Part shown: positions 10,882 to 21,271 of the stretch, piece after piece
Layout of the letters: every line of letters begins with the position of its first letter
Numbering within the stretch: the stretch's first letter is position 1
NCBI GenBank assembly: GCA_930367205.1
Contig: OV884013.1
Coordinates: 91,885,333 to 91,949,332, forward strand
Reading direction: 5' to 3'
From: Acanthosoma haemorrhoidale
Lineage: Eukaryota > Arthropoda > Insecta > Hemiptera > Acanthosomatidae
DNA length: 64,000 bases
Program-made: the position numbers and the translations under genes
The notes under the pieces: model-generated
Told to the model about the DNA's origin: nothing
Database searches by the model: none
Seen by the model: only the letters and a program-made list of their open reading frames with translations

Positions 10882-12599
10882 GTAAGTCCTCTTATTTTAC
10901 TTTCAGAAATTATGTTATTTTTGGCAACTCTTGCTTTTATATGAATATAAATACATTTTATGTAAATATGTTCAAGACAACACTGTATATATTTTTTCAA
11001 ACCAATTAGTGTATGTTGTATGCCTATTATTTTATTGAATTTAGGCTTTAAAGTTTTAAACTAATTTGGTCAATTGATATTCACTGATTTTTGAGAACAA
11101 AAAAAAACTATGTTGTGTGAAATAAAGTCAAATCCGACTAACAAACAGCTTTCTAATCATTTTGTGCGTTGAAGCACATTTTTCTGAAACAAATTTATGA
11201 GTAGGTATCACATTCTATTCATATTCATAGTATCTTATTTTGATTCTTCTAGGATTAGGTACAATTTTTACCATTATACACTTCAGAAATGATGACACAC
11301 ATATAAATTTAATTTCTTTTGTTTTCTTCTTTGGTTGATTTTTTATAATATCTTATATTATATAATAAATACAGGTTCTAGATACTTTATTATTTTGAAA
11401 TTAATGTTTCTTATTAATTATTTGGTTCATAGTTTTGGAATGCATTTTTCCCCATTTCAGAAATATTTAAATTAATTATTCAGTAGTTGCTTAAATGAAA
11501 CATTTTATACACACTAACTGAATTCTAGTTTCACTAGTAGGTTGTAACAAATTCATTACATTCAGTTGAAACATTATTGTTAATATCTTATTTCAGGGTT
11601 TTAGAAGTAGTTAATTGATATTTAAGTTTTCCATGGTTCTGTATTTTCTAGCTTCTTGGTAACTATTTTCTATTATGACCTTATGACCATCATTAAAATG
11701 TTGAGAAGTATTCACAGAAAATAATATTTAAAAAAAATGAAAGGTCTATTCTTGAGTAAATAACAATATTTATTTCATGAATAACAGCGAAAAAAGTTGG
11801 GCAGTTGAACCTGAGGTTTTAAAATTCACTAAGCAATTAATACTGATTAAAATTACTTTCTTCTACCTTTTTTTTCTGGACATGTTAGGATTCTCATTAA
11901 TTAATTTAACTAACCTAAAAAGCATTTATTGTTGACATATTATTTTAGTTTGATGATATAAGTGGGTATACTTTATTCAAAGAGAGGAATGAGAAAAATG
12001 TTGTGATTTTGATGTGAGTACAACACAAACATAAAACAATATTTTATCTGATTTACAATGAAAGACAGTGAAAATATGCTAATATATGATGATTGTATCA
12101 ATGATTATATCTGTCTTCCCAATTCACAACTATTAATTACTCGAAGGGACAAAAAGAATGAAAGTAAATGAACGCCCACAAAGAACTCAAAGAGCATTTG
12201 TGCCACTTAGCTAAAATATGACTGTCCATCTCGGACTGAAGAAAATGAGGCCTTCGTGATAGTAGTAGATACATTTTTTTATTTAGAAACTACACATGTA
12301 TATACAGACAATATTTTATAAAATAAAACATATAGGTTCTTAAAAACGATTCCATCTGCCACAATGTCAGTAATGCTTATAATCAGTAATAATAAAATAA
12401 TTGATCCACATCTTTCTCCAGCTAAGTAACTAAAGAAGAGTAATATTTGAAAATTATACTGTACAATTGATTATTACATACATAACCACATTCATCCATA
12501 GCCTTCGCTCTAAGCAGTCCGCTTCCATTAAACCCCCACTCATCACGTCTTCTATTATGTTGTCATTCCTCTGTACCTTTGGTTTTACTTCTACTTTAC
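10882..12599. other. Non-coding stretch after the last ACE-like exon
   Basis: Follows a perfect donor, so it starts as intron. I looked for the missing FQFHE block and found only a chance match at about 11768 with stops on both sides. Otherwise AT-rich filler. Confidence 0.6.
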
Positions 12600-13160
12600 T
12601 TTTTCAGTTATATGACCCTTTATGCAGTCTAGGCTTCCAAAACCTGTTTCTTCTAGTTGTCCCTGTTTTGTAAAGCTGGTTTACAGTTGTGGACTCTGTG
12701 TACACCTGACATTGTTAAGTACCTCATCCTGACGTCTTAGCTTGGGTCTTCCTACTTGGTGTATTCCATACATCTCTTCCAGAAGGATCTTCTCCACCTA
12801 ATTATGTCAATATCTTATCTTATACAAATCTCTTTAGCAAGATTACACTGCTCTTGATTTGTCCATCTTCCACTGAGGACCCTTCATTATAACACAAGAA
12901 GCACTTACTCATCCTTTTTAGATCTCTCAGCTTTCAGAGACTTATATAAGAACAAACTGTATTAAGTTCTTATAGGACTGGGTCTTAGTGTTATTTTTTT
13001 TGGCTAGGAGGATATCCTCCAGAAGTTCTTCAGCCATTTATCTTTGACGCATCTTCTCATATAACCACATCTCATAAGCATTTTGGTTTCAACATTGAGG
13101 ATTCATACCTTGCTTCACTGTCCTTATTATAAATTTGTTATATGGGAATGTCTGGTAAGC
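12600..13160 (-). mobile_element. Decayed non-LTR retrotransposon, reverse transcriptase C-terminal part
   Basis: On the minus strand, pieces of a LINE reverse-transcriptase C-terminal region appear in the right order: AYEMWLYEKM (about 13046-13090; usual pattern EMW.YRRM), then EEMYGIHQVGRPKLRRQDEV (about 12721-12790; usual pattern RGRP..RW.D.V), then a degenerate tail down to about 12600. Stops and frameshifts separate the pieces. It is an old dead copy. I cannot assign the clade beyond the non-LTR elements with this C-terminal signature. Confidence 0.75.
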
Positions 13161-16100
13161 TCCAAGACCTCCATTCATCTGAGGGTGCAGCCTTGCATTT
13201 TTACTATCCTTTAATTTCCAAGAATTCACTGGAAGTAATGATAATGCCTTTATAATTCAACAAGTCGTTATTTATTAGAACTTTTCACATTTTTTCGTTT
13301 TCATCCGTAAAGCCCCCAGAGAACCGTATTTAAATGTAAATATTCCCGTCATCCACAAGGTGCTTACTCAATATGATTGGAATATAGTTTTTGAATTACC
13401 CAGCAATTGAACATTTAACGACCCTTCATTTTTTTTCAATACCTGGAAATTCATTAATAGCACCGAGTGAAACTACCATGCGATATATCAAGTCTGGACG
13501 TTTGGGAAAAAGTGTTTAATGTTAGTGTCAGACGTAAAACAGCTGAAGAATAAGATGTCTTATGGACGGACAGAAATAATAAATTAAGTTTGCAATTTGT
13601 TTACGTCCTTGTTAGTGAAGAAGGTAGTAAAAGTGGAAAATCACGAAGGACAAACCGAAGTGGTTTTTCCATAGAAGATCAATCTGGCAACCAATTTCCG
13701 GTCTTTTAGCCAGCTTTTAAAAGTGAATCTATATTTCAAGGCTAGTGTTGAATAGTACGATATTTTAAACAAAGACATTGAGTTTGAGTGTTAAAAAGGT
13801 TTCGGCGGGTGTTTAAACTGAAATGCTTTCGCCCCGTTTGTCCGGACTTTCCAAATCGCCAATTAATCTGGATAATTGGAGTTTTATGTTATTCCTTCGT
13901 TAATGAACATTTGTATTTTTTTAAAATGGATTTAAAGTTTCTATCTCAAAAGAACTTTAACACTAAAAAATTATTCCACTCAAATCAAAACAGGTCTTTT
14001 TCTGCATGGCCATTTCGTTGTTGCTTTTGCTTATATTCTATTCTCAATTTCAACTTATATTCTATACTATACTATATTCAACTTTAGGCAATATTTTGGA
14101 AAATGTTTTTTTTTTTTCCAAACGCTTTCATTTAAGCAGTCGTCCTTTTTTAGAGTTTTGTTGTGTTTAAAAAACAAACAGAAACCCTTATGTTTCACCT
14201 TAATGTCTGTTCCAATCTAGAAGGTAGAACCTCCATCAAATATGATTAAGTGCCGTTAATTAATTAATAAAATACAAGTAATTTTTTTTTATATATTCTG
14301 TATGTAGCTAATGATTTTGACATCCTGATTAACAATATATAATTAGTTTTCGTAAGTTATAAATTACAGAAAACCATGAAAACTGCCATTAACATGGCGT
14401 TCACAACTTTAGCTCAACCAGTGTTTTTTTAGGTAGAGTATTTTGCGCGGTGATTCCACTCGATGCCCTCATAATACTAAAAATAAAATTAACCCCATTG
14501 AAAAGTCATAAAACGTCACTAATAGATTACTTACTTTTAATTAAAAAATAAATATCTTCCTATCGTATAAGTAGAATAATTAAGATCTCGGCTTACTGAT
14601 TAATGATAGGTGTTATGTGTTGGGACCTCAATAAACTTAATTTAAAAATTCACTAAAATCGTTTTTGCAGCCGGGACGAAAACCTTAATTGTACGAAGCA
14701 TCAGACTTGAAATGAACTTTTGCATCTGCCCAACTTCATAAATGATAGTGTTTCAGCGTTTTGGCTAATTGAAAATCATTATCTAGATACACCATGATGC
14801 CGCTTTAAATAAGTTAATTTTGACTAACAGAAATTGAAATTACTTTTGTTTCCATCATGCACCTGCTGCCGAAGGAGCGTACCGGTGGACAATAAACACA
14901 TCTCTGGTACAGCGATGCTACGAAATTGGACATGAGCAGCTGACCAAAGAAATACTACATCCTTAACGAGTCGCGATGGCTGCCCATGGTGAAAAGGATC
15001 GAAGGAATCCTGCAAGGAATGTCAGAGGACTCCGTTAAGAAGAATTGCTGCTGTGGAAATAATGTCTTGGCTTAGCATACCAAACCGCTGAACCATGAGA
15101 GTCAAGTATCAGCGGTCTAGCCGTTTTGTTTTTTCGTTATATCATCGAATAAATTAATTCATTTTTCTAGTTTTCACCTAAAACAGTTTTGTAGTACCAT
15201 TCATTCTCTAGCTTGAAGGGAGAGAGGCTCTACTTTGTTCCACAGGACCTCGGATTATGCTCATGATGTTTTGGTTCAAATAAAGAGTGGTAATTTGTTT
15301 GCATGTTATGTTCATTTAATGTGCTACAAATGAAAAAAAAAATGTTTTCCTAGAAATTTTTAGCGTATCAAATAAAGGATCTTAACGTGCCGTTTAAGAA
15401 TGCTGATACATTGTGGGTTTAATGATTTGTAAATATAAAAAAAACAACATAATATTAGATTAATGACAATTTTATTTGTATTTATATAAAACATGTATAG
15501 CCCTGGTTATTAGTTCCCATGTATAGTTCCAATCAATGGGATGCGTTTGAGAGACTGGTTTTGAATGTATATATTAATAAAAGTAATTCAAATAATAAAA
15601 TCTAGGGAATGAATTAAACAAGTATAATTAGGATGATTAACGAAACCTTTCATAACTACATTTTTACGACTGCTATCATAATACATGGAGAAAGAGACCC
15701 CATACACGCTCGAAAGTAAAATTCGTACTCCACAATTACATAAATGAACGATAAATGCCCAGAGATGGTATGAATGCCTACAGTAAACCACCGTTACATA
15801 GATGTCCGAGCTATTAACATGTAATACACTGATACCGCTTATTATGAAAATGTGAAAGCTCCGAACTGGAGTGGCTGGCCAGGGGTCAGGGCTTGCGCAA
15901 TATTGCGTTTGTCATTACCCACACACGGGGTCTAATAGCCACTCTTGCGCGCACGCACCTGCCTCTGCCCCTGTCCTCTCTTCCCTTCCTTCTGACTATG
16001 TTTTGTTTTGCTTCCCTTCCAGCGCATTGTCTTTTACGCCGGAGCAGTATTGCGCACATGACAGGACGGCGCTGCTAAGTAGGCCTATTGTTACAATGTA

Positions 16101-16261
16101 ACAACATGTCATGTCCTTTCTACATACTTCCTCCTCAGTCAAGTACTCACCTTTCCGCTCGCTCCACTGACCCTAGAGTCTTATATTGTGAAATATCGCC
16201 CGCTGTATGAACATAACCCCTTAATGAATAGCTAATTTTAACAATGACTCAGTGGTTTAAA
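13161..16261. other. Intergenic DNA, few recognisable items
   Basis: No supported gene. It contains a dispersed AT-rich repeat copy (about 14478-14640, core 14571-14610), a short GAGGCTCTACTTT-type repeat start at about 15222, and a more GC-rich block at 15850-16080 with a perfect 12-bp palindrome (CGCAATATTGCG, 15896-15907). A minus-strand open stretch at 14824-15015 is too short and unlike anything known to call. Confidence 0.55.
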
Positions 16262-16269
16262 TCCTACTG

Positions 16270-16495
16270 TTATTGATAATTAACAGCCAAAGAAAAAATA
16301 TTCTAGCAATATCGGGATTCGAACCCGGAATCTCCCCCAATATCTTGCCAAAGAAGATTCAAATTTGGGAAGATTGTTTACTCGTGCATTCTAGCTGAGT
16401 TGGTAGAGCCTCTGACTGGATAGAGAGGAGCTCTTAGGGTCGAGTCCCGATACTGTTAGTATATTTTCACCTAGACTGCTAATTATCAATAATAT
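16270..16495. repeat. Fold-back element with tRNA-like sequences
   Basis: The ends are inverted copies (TTATTGATAATTAACAG at the left; the right end is close to its reverse complement). Inside, on the plus strand, TAGCTGAGTTGGTAGAGC (16392-16409) matches a tRNA A-box and GGTCGAGTCCC a B-box at the normal distance. On the minus strand CCGGGTTCGAATCCCG (16312-16327) is another B-box. No acceptor stem closes properly, so this is a tRNA-derived repeat and not a functional tRNA gene. Confidence 0.75.
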
Positions 16496-16644
16496 TGGGA
16501 TTTGTACGATTATGAAAATTTTTAATATAAAAAACATATATTGTAATATGTTTTTTATCAATATATTATGACTTAACATTGGCAAGCTATCTCTCGGAAA
16601 ATTGAATTAGGGGTCAGCCCACCGTGGATGGTGGCTACAGTCGC

Positions 16645-16915
16645 TACGAGAGCTTGGCAAAGGAAGATTCATATTGGGAAGATTGTTCTGTCCACTCGTG
16701 TGGGCAAGTTCACTTGGTAGAGCCCTCAACTAATGTCTATTGGTAGAGCCCTCAACTAATGTCTATTGGTAGAGCCCTCAACTAACGTCTATTGTCAGAG
16801 CCCTCAACTAATGTTTATTGGTAGAGCCCTCAACTAATGTCTATTGGTGAGGTTCAACGTTCGAGTCCCGATTCTACCTGTAGATTTTTTCTTTGGCTGT
16901 TAATTTTTAATATTT
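16645..16915 (+). repeat. tRNA-like repeat with expanded A-box region
   Basis: Related to the previous element: both carry GAAGATTC..A.TTGGGAAGATTGTT before the A-box. Here the segment TTGGTAGAGCCCTCAACTAA and six more bases forms a 26-bp unit repeated five times (starts at 16714, 16740, 16766, 16792 and 16818) plus a partial sixth. A B-box GTTCGAGTCCC follows. The right end (TTTCTTTGGCTGTTAAT) matches the end of the fold-back element. Confidence 0.85.
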
Positions 16916-18725
16916 TTATTTAGGTATTATTAAAATTTAGCGATTCCCCAGCCTAAAGAGAGAGGTATTTCATTCACACAGGAACGGTGCAATATTGCTT
17001 CGACGATGACGAGATGAAAGAGGTCATAAAAATGATTCAATATATTTTAAATCTAAATAGTGTACTGCCAATCGAAATGTACAGGGTGTCCCAGGACAAT
17101 TTTGCCACACTTTATTAGTTCGTAAAACGCTGAATTTTATTGTAGACTTAACTTTGATGAAAAAGCTATTGTAGGTATAACGGTTGAGAAATTACGACCG
17201 TATTCTCACTTCCAGTAGCCCTTTAACAAAAGCTTTCTTTTTTTAAAACTTAATCTGGATTATTATTACTTCAAAGCCAATATATCTGTAACAAAAATGA
17301 AATGAAACGTTTTACCGGCTGATAAATGGTATCAATATGTATTCAGAGCAAGTTTTATGACGAAAGCTCGATGACCAATTACCAAAGAAGGTTCTGTTTG
17401 AGATATGTGACAGAAGATGAGTTTGACAATGGAAATCGAATATTTAATGTTGTACGAGCTGATTTGAATAGTTTTTGAGTTTTTTTTCTTCTTTACTGTG
17501 GTAAAATTAAAATATGCCTTATTGGGCAATAAGTAATAGTGATAAATGTTCTCATTCATACCATATTCACAATTTTCATTTACTCGTTCATTGAAACAGT
17601 ATTTACAAACAGCCTTGAGACCTCCCAAATGAATTTTTTAGTTGAAAGAATTTTCTTAGAAACCGTGACGGTTCCAACAAATTAATATGTTTAAAATAAT
17701 TTTATATAGCACGAAGGAACACTTGTGTCTACCTGTAAGCTCGTTTGGACATTGTTCATTTACTTTCTGCGTCCTTTATTTTGTTTATACATGAATAAAT
17801 AATATTCTACAGAATTATAGTTTGTAACAAAAAATAATCTTGGATCGAATAAAATTGATGTTTGATTAACTAGTTTTAATATAAAAATGACCAAAAAATG
17901 GGAGTTTTCAATTTTTGTACTAAGTAATTTAGCTATCTTTGGCGATATAGCAAAATTTTAGCTTATGGCATCTTCAAGGTTAAGTATATTTTACTGCCCA
18001 TGTTGAGTTTCGTTTGACACGTACAATACAACATTATGTAGCTGTCATGCAAACTCTTAAGATTTTCTAAAAATATTATATAATAAAAATGTTATACTTC
18101 ATGAAAAGAGATTGAAACACCTTATTCTGTATCGCAGTCTTGAAAACACCCGGTTGAATTCAATATGAATTATAAAATGTTACTTGGGAAAATTTTGCTG
18201 AGTTCCATGTATTATGTTTTTTTCGTGTCAATGCTACCTGCCTATTCTTAAAATATTGTTGTTATTATAAGTTGTCTATAATTGTAAACAGCTGATTTGA
18301 TATGATGATTATGATTTTTCATCTCTGATAGCTTCTGAACAGGTATATTTTGAAGAGAGAGGCTCCAATGTTTTCTCATCTCTGAATTATTATCTATATT
18401 ATAATCAATTACTTATAGTATAAAATAATGCGAAATTCGAGTTTTTATAGTTCTGATGTTGAATCTGCTTCTATAATTTAAAATGAGATAAATATTTGAA
18501 TTTTGAAGAACTAGGCTATATTTTATTTTTAAATATCTACTTATAACTTATTTTTTTTAATGCTACAGTATTCATTTCGAAGTTTACATCCATTTTTTGA
18601 AAGTTGGTTGAGTCATATGCTCTTATGAAGTGGAACTTTGAGCAATATACCTTTAATTACGAATTGTATTCATATTCTTTCTGATAATTGAAGGGGCTGC
18701 AGATATGGTCGATTTTTTGTAAACT
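16916..18725. other. Intergenic DNA between repeats and cuticle gene
   Basis: Contains an ACAGGGTGTCCCA motif at 17083-17096, typical of insect repeat ends, and a dispersed repeat at 17492-17631 that recurs at 57341-57479. The rest is AT-rich with no gene recognised. Confidence 0.6.
17492..17631. repeat. Dispersed repeat, copy 1
   Basis: Shares TGCCTTATTGGGCAATAAGT and CTCATTCATACCATATT-type blocks in the same order with 57341-57479. The family is not recognised. Confidence 0.8.
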
Positions 18726-18731
18726 TTTATT
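18726..18731 (-). terminator. Possible polyadenylation signal of the cuticle gene
   Basis: AATAAA on the minus strand about 230 nt after the stop codon. It is the nearest canonical signal I found. An earlier variant signal could be used instead. Confidence 0.4.
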
Positions 18732-18960
18732 ACCAGGAAAAAGATACCTTTAATAGAAGCGTTTTCATGATAACAGCAGGATTATATAGCATCTGCTATA
18801 TTTTGTTGACTTGTTATAAATGTGAAAAATCAATAACCTTTAGGAATGGGTATTAATTAAAATAAAAATACGAATTTATAAAAAAAAAATGTACAAAAAT
18901 ATATTTAAGTTATAGTATAAAAAAGATCACAATAGTAATTGGTAAGGTAGTCGTGGTAAC

Positions 18961-20046
18961 TTAGTGATGATAGGACTCGTATCCTCCGCTGTAACTGCTG
19001 CCTCCGTGGCCACCTCCGTAACCACCTCCGTGGCCACCTCCATACCCACCTCCGTGTCCACCTCCGTAGCCACCTCCGTACCCACCACCGTATCCTCCTC
19101 CGTAGGAGTGTTCGTGGTGGTCATGTACGTGGACTGGGATATGGACTGGGACTTTTACTTCTACTGGGTAGGGTACTTTGATTGGGATCTTGATTGGCAC
19201 CTTGACTGGGTAAGGTACTGGCTTTTCTACGGGGTATGGGACAGGCTTCTCCACAGTGACTGGGTATGGCTTTGGTACGTGGACTGGGTACGGCCTGTCG
19301 ACTGGGACCTTGACTGGGTAGGGCACTGGCTTCTCTACTGGGTAGGGAACTGGCTTCTCAACTGGGACATGGACTGGGTATGGTCTGTCAACTGGGACCT
19401 TTACTGGGTAGGGGATGTGCTTCTCGACTGGGTATGGGATCTTCTTCTCAACGACGACTGGGTATGGCTTGGGAACATGGACTGGGTAGGGCCTGTCTAC
19501 TGGGACTTTGACTGGGTATGGGACGTGTTTCTCGACGGTGACGGGGTAAGGAGCTGGTACGTGAACTTTGACGGGGTATGGGACTGGTTTCTCGATATGT
19601 ACTGGGTATGGTTTGGGTACGTGGACTGGGTAGGGCCTGTCGACTGGGACCTTGACGGGGTAAGGCACCTTCTTCTCGATGGTAACGGGGTATGGGACAG
19701 GCACTTCCTTGTGGATGGTGATGGCCTTGATATGCTCTTCGTGATGTCCTCCATATCCACCTCCATATCCACCGCCATATCCGCCTCCGTAGCCACCTCC
19801 GTAACCGCCTCCGTGGCCACCACCCCCGTGGTAGGAAAGACCAATGTCACCTCCTGAGATCTCGTGTCCACCTCCGTAGCCTCCCAGCTCCAGACCACCT
19901 CCGTGTCCGAAACCGAACCCTAAGAGTCCCCTCTTCTCCTGCTTCTTGTCCTCTGATGGAGCCGCTGGTTTGGTTGTTTTCTCTTCAGCTTTCTTCACCT
20001 CAGCAGCAGCCAAGGCCACCAGGGTCGCCAACCCCAACCAAAGGAT
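18961..20046 (-). CDS. PYPV-repeat, Gly/Tyr-rich structural cuticle protein (main exon)
   Basis: This exon codes all but the first residues of an approximately 374-residue secreted protein. The order is: the hydrophobic signal core [15 protein letters not shown]; a charged linker ([20 protein letters not shown]); a Gly/His-rich block with GGYGGG repeats; about 19 PYPV motifs in units such as [18 protein letters not shown]; a His-rich hinge (HVHDHHEHS); and a C-terminal GGYGGGHGG block ending YESYHH. Such low-complexity proteins are secreted by epidermal cells and become part of insect cuticle. No chitin-binding R&R consensus is visible, so it fits the low-complexity cuticle class. The acceptor CTTTTCTAG is preceded by an ideal branch site (TACTAATGA). 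The stop is TAA at 18961-18963. Open frames on the other strand are shadows of the repeats. Confidence 0.9.
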   Translation of the reverse strand: MLWLGLATLVALAAAEVKKAEEKTTKPAAPSEDKKQEKRGLLGFGFGHGGGLELGGYGGGHEISGGDIGLSYHGGGGHGGGYGGGYGGGYGGGYGGGYGGHHEEHIKAITIHKEVPVPYPVTIEKKVPYPVKVPVDRPYPVHVPKPYPVHIEKPVPYPVKVHVPAPYPVTVEKHVPYPVKVPVDRPYPVHVPKPYPVVVEKKIPYPVEKHIPYPVKVPVDRPYPVHVPVEKPVPYPVEKPVPYPVKVPVDRPYPVHVPKPYPVTVEKPVPYPVEKPVPYPVKVPIKIPIKVPYPVEVKVPVHIPVHVHDHHEHSYGGGYGGGYGGGYGGGHGGGYGGGHGGGYGGGHGGSSYSGGYESYHH

Positions 20047-20113
20047 CTAGAAAAGAGCGAAACTTATCATTAGTATAATCCTCATTAAATGTCGTTCTTA
20101 TCTAAGTAAATAC
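20047..20113 (-). other. Short intron within the signal peptide of the cuticle gene
   Basis: A 67-nt stretch on the minus strand from donor GTATTT to acceptor TTTTCTAG with branch-site-like TACTAAT about 25 nt before the acceptor. Insect cuticle genes commonly split the signal peptide with an early intron. Confidence 0.6.
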
Positions 20114-20152
20114 CTTAGAGCCTAGAGAGAGAGAGAGAGTGCAAATGATCAT
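20114..20152 (-). CDS. Candidate first coding exon of the cuticle gene
   Basis: Codes MIICTLSLSLGSK, which joins in frame to [15 protein letters not shown] across the 67-nt intron and extends the hydrophobic signal region. An in-frame stop lies directly upstream, so this ATG is the only start for this exon. The LSLSL part is encoded by a (CT) microsatellite, which is a reason for doubt. Many cuticle genes use a tiny first exon (Met plus two or three residues) further upstream instead. Confidence 0.5.
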
Positions 20153-20245
20153 TTAGAAAATTGATTAAATCTATAAATGATTTAAGCAGTTATGAATGAC
20201 ATAACCGGAAGATGGTACAGGATGTAACAACCGAATTCACTACAT

Positions 20246-20254
20246 GTTTATATA
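20246..20254 (-). promoter_or_regulatory. TATA box candidate for the cuticle gene
   Basis: TATATAAAC on the minus strand, about 95 nt before the candidate ATG, which would put the transcript start near 20215-20225. A short upstream reading frame (ATG TCA TTC ATA ACT GCT TAA) lies in the proposed leader. Confidence 0.45.
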
Positions 20255-20304
20255 AATAGCTACTCATTTTCTATCAAGAGACATCCCTTTAAAAAAAAAA
20301 ACTC

Positions 20305-20368
20305 TTTACGTAGGAAGCCATGAATCGAACAGTTAATAGTCAGGCGCACTAACCACTAGGTTGCGGAT
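20305..20368 (-). repeat. tRNA-like head of a short interspersed repeat
   Basis: On the minus strand, CTAGTGGTTAGTGCGCCTGA is A-box-like, followed about 30 nt later by GTTCGATTCATGG, B-box-like. Spacing fits a tRNA but no closed acceptor stem is visible. It lies about 50 nt upstream of the cuticle TATA box. Confidence 0.55.
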
Positions 20369-20980
20369 AAGGCTATATATAATTATTTCATTTAGAACAA
20401 GTATTCGGAATGGACTGTATAGCAAGTCATGTCTTTGGCTCCCCGCAATTATGTGGCATAAGGTCGTAAATATCTGCCGCCAATTGAAACTGGTAATGAG
20501 GGCCGCTGTACGAGAATGGAGTTGGGTAAGGGCATACGTATAACACCCACCGGAAACTGTACGCTCATGGTGTTGTAACATTTTCGTTAAAATTGTGAAA
20601 GTAATATATAACAGTTAGATATTTAGAGGGCAATAAGGTCACAGTTTATAGTGATAATAAAAACGGAAGCATTGTTTTGATTGTAAGTATAGAAAGGATA
20701 CGATAAAATTCAACGACTTGGCTTGATATAATCGTCGATGACGATAAAAAGGAAGCTTTGTAGGCGGAAGCGATTGTGGCGCAACATTACTAAAGTAATG
20801 CCTGACGCATACAGATGTGACAGACTGTCCAAGCCGCGGCCGGGAAAGTATCAAGGAGTTGCGCTGGTAGAATATTAAATGGACTTTTGATTCATTGTAT
20901 TGTTTTGTAAGTGTTTAATTTAACAAGGTATTAACCTGTGTAAATATCCAATGAAAGATAGTCGCTTTGAAGTTGTATAA
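20369..20980. other. Intergenic DNA
   Basis: No gene supported. A more GC-rich patch near 20755-20860 contains CCGCGGCCGGG. Short open frames exist on both strands without any family signature. Confidence 0.5.
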
Positions 20981-21271
20981 CGTACTGTGTCATGGCTCTC
21001 CAGCAACATTTCAAATCGAGCCATCCCTGTCGACGGCTTTATAGTATACGGAAAAGAAAAATTTGAAACTCAAGTTTCCTCATATCTGTCAAACATATCA
21101 AAGCATTTAAATCTCCCATTATGACGCGACGCTGAAGCCCTGGACTTCCTTGGTTGCACTATAGAAAGTATCGAGGAAACTTTACCTCCGGACAGCGGCG
21201 CTTACATTTTAAGTCCTATCCTTAGAAGTTACTTATTAAAGTTTTGGGTTTTTTATGATCATCGGTTATGA
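20981..21271 (+). pseudogene. Unrecognised coding-like segment with one internal stop
   Basis: A 96-codon frame is broken only by a TGA at 21122-21124. It reads SSNISNRAIPVDGFIVYGKE before the stop and RDAEALDFLGCTIESIEETL, PPDSGAYILSP and LLKFWVFYDHRL after it, ending at TGA 21269-21271. The composition is protein-like and codon use is less AT-biased than the flanks. The adjacent stretch at about 21311-21430 (MWIFYVTRQWNAC, then VFESCVKIHEEQ) is also open. I do not recognise a family. It is most likely a decayed gene or transposase piece. Confidence 0.35.

Noticed and set aside
11760..11776. FHE-like reading after exon i that could have been the ACE FQFHE exon
   Set aside because: Stops lie immediately on both sides and none of the neighbouring residues fit the family.
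16389..16460. Functional tRNA gene
   Set aside because: A- and B-boxes are present but acceptor and anticodon arms do not pair, and the sequence is embedded in a fold-back repeat.
18964..19857. Long plus-strand open frame (297 codons) opposite the cuticle gene
   Set aside because: It is the mirror of the PYPV and GGYGGG repeats: the composition (W, D, V repeats) follows from the codon usage of the minus-strand gene, and it has no start or splice context.
21122..21124. Selenocysteine-coding TGA
   Set aside because: No known selenoprotein context and no SECIS-like structure that I could recognise. A pseudogene is simpler.
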